NCBI GenBank assembly: GCA_040414865.1
Contig: JBEDUR010000211.1
Coordinates: 1 to 15,274 of the forward strand
Source of the DNA: Palsa-461 sp040414865
Lineage (GTDB): Bacteria > Actinomycetota > Acidimicrobiia > Acidimicrobiales > RAAP-2
DNA: 15,274 nt
Direction: 5' to 3'
A model generated the notes under the pieces. The model worked only from the letters and a program-made list of their open reading frames with translations, did no database searches and was not told the DNA's origin. The translations under genes were made by a program, and so were the position numbers. Below are positions 14,104 to 15,274 of the stretch, in pieces; within the stretch, counting starts at the first letter, position 1, and every line of letters begins with the position of its first letter.

Positions 14104-15274
14104 CCGGGCCCGACCGTGAGGTGGTCGACGCCCCGGCCCGGTCGCGCATTGGGACCGAGCTCGGCCGCCGGCTGGCCGTCGACGCCGGTGCCGGAAGCGG
14201 AAAGACCACCTCGCTGATCGATCGGATCGTCTCGCTCGTCACCGAGGGCGGGGTTCCGATGGGCTCGATCGCGGCGATCACTTTCACCGAGGCCGCGGCG
14301 GCCGAGCTCCGCCTTCGGCTCCGCCGGGCGTTGGTGCTCCGAGCCCAGGATGACCCGCGCTGTGCCGCACCGGCCCGCGACGTCGACGACGCAGCCATCT
14401 CCACGATCCACGCGTTCGCCCTCAGGATCCTCTCCGAGCACTGGCTGGACGCCGGCCTGCCCCCGAGGGTCGAGGTCCTGGACTCGGCCGGGTCGTACCT
14501 CGACCACACGCTGCGCTGGCGACAGTTCGTCGCTGGTCTGGACGGGGATCCGCAAGGTGCCGCGGTGCTCGGGCTGGCGTTCGCCGACGGTCTGCGCCTC
14601 GGTCAGCTCTCTGAGCTCGCTCGGCTGCTGGCCGATCACTATGACCGGCTCACCGATACGGTCATGGCGACGCTGTCCCAAGAGCGCGACCGGCACCCGC
14701 ACTCGAGCGTCGACCTCGGCCCGCTGATCGGGCAGCTCCAGCAGGCTCTGGCCGCGGCATCGGACTGCACTGATCCGGCCGACCGGCTCTCGGAGCACCT
14801 CCAGACCACGGTGGCCAACGCAATCGGACAACTCACCCGGCTGGTCGGGTCGACCGACGAGGCCGAGGTTCTCGCGGTGCTGCGCAGCCTGGGGAAGCTG
14901 TCGAGCACTTCGGGCAACAAGGAGAACTGGCCGGACGTGAGCGCAGTCCGGCATGCGTGCCAAACGGCCGAGCGGGGGCGCGCCGATCTTCTCGCCTCGA
15001 TCCGCGAGTCCGTGGTGGCTGACCTCGGCCTGCGCCTGGCCCGCTTCGTGCTCGACGCCTCCGAGGCCCGACGCGACGACGGGCGCCTCACCTACCACGA
15101 CCTGTTGGTCGAGGCGCAGCGGCTCCTGGCGACCAACCCCGAGGTCCTGGCCTCGGCGCGCTCGCGCTACCAGTGCATCCTCATCGACGAGTTCCAGGAC
15201 ACCGATCCCCTGCAGACCGAGATCGCCAGGCTGCTCAGCGAGCCGTCGGCCAAGGCCGAGTTCCCGGCCCGACT
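14100..15274 (+). CDS. UvrD/RecB-type ATP-dependent helicase subunit (partial, runs off the right edge)
   Basis: An open frame from a GTG at 14100 continues without a stop to the window edge, giving the first 391 residues. It is a superfamily 1A helicase of the AddA/RecB kind. Walker A is GAGSGKTT (30-37, Lys35), motif Ia is AITFTEAAAAELRLRLRR (59-76), motif Ib is ISTIHAFALRIL (100-111), and Walker B/motif II is LIDEFQDTDPLQ (361-372, Asp363/Glu364). An insertion-like 1B domain lies between about 120 and 330. A clear Q motif before the P-loop is not obvious. The GTGA overlap with the preceding nuclease gene indicates coupled translation of partner subunits. The remaining motor motifs and any C-terminal nuclease domain lie outside the window, so AddA, RecB or UvrD-like naming stays open. 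Confidence 0.9.
   Translation, partial: MTGPDREVVDAPARSRIGTELGRRLAVDAGAGSGKTTSLIDRIVSLVTEGGVPMGSIAAITFTEAAAAELRLRLRRALVLRAQDDPRCAAPARDVDDAAISTIHAFALRILSEHWLDAGLPPRVEVLDSAGSYLDHTLRWRQFVAGLDGDPQGAAVLGLAFADGLRLGQLSELARLLADHYDRLTDTVMATLSQERDRHPHSSVDLGPLIGQLQQALAAASDCTDPADRLSEHLQTTVANAIGQLTRLVGSTDEAEVLAVLRSLGKLSSTSGNKENWPDVSAVRHACQTAERGRADLLASIRESVVADLGLRLARFVLDASEARRDDGRLTYHDLLVEAQRLLATNPEVLASARSRYQCILIDEFQDTDPLQTEIARLLSEPSAKAEFPAR

Noticed and set aside
1..15274. CRISPR array, insertion sequence or toxin-antitoxin pair.
   Set aside because: No regularly spaced repeats, transposase motifs or small paired genes were seen on either strand.

Overview
The window is a GC-rich stretch of bacterial chromosome with tightly packed genes, and it reads as ordinary actinobacterial DNA. 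The mix of genes (YajQ, CobT, GtrA, TesB, hexameric-type citrate synthase, an SQD1-type sugar enzyme and a two-gene RecB-like helicase-nuclease) and the high GC at third codon positions suggest an actinobacterium, possibly from the class Acidimicrobiia. That placement is an inference; no rRNA or other phylogenetic marker is present.

Region 1 (1-3711) is a small regulatory and export module. A DHA2-type drug efflux pump reads leftward. A YCII/DGPF-domain protein and an ECF sigma factor of the ECF42 type (sigma domains plus a long C-terminal extension) read rightward. The 607-base gap between the two arms holds no recognisable gene. It does hold two matching promoter-like elements, TGTCGA-N17-CGTC, one facing each arm and each about 50-60 bases from its start codon. 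This resembles the published ECF42 promoter signature, so the sigma factor probably switches on its own operon and the pump together.

Region 2 (3898-8376) is housekeeping. A tRNA-Tyr (minus strand, CCA encoded) is followed by yajQ, convergent with cobT with no bases between the stop codons. cobT overlaps the end of a GtrA-family membrane protein gene. An acyl-CoA thioesterase II gene diverges from these and overlaps citrate synthase tail to tail by four bases.

Region 3 (8413-10813) has two leftward genes: an unrecognised membrane-anchored protein with a probable extracellular beta domain, just upstream of citrate synthase, and a UDP-sulfoquinovose synthase (SQD1/SqdB family), which points to sulfoquinovose-containing lipid or glycan.

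Region 4 (11017-15274) is a rightward operon for double-strand break repair of the AddAB/RecB kind. It encodes an AddB-like protein with no P-loop but an intact iron-sulfur PD-(D/E)XK nuclease domain, then a UvrD/RecB-type helicase with a GTGA start/stop overlap. The helicase runs off the right edge of the window.

Several genes without a Shine-Dalgarno sequence have a TANNNT hexamer 7-9 bases before the start codon, which suggests leaderless transcripts. No CRISPR array, insertion sequence, integrase or phage gene was seen.
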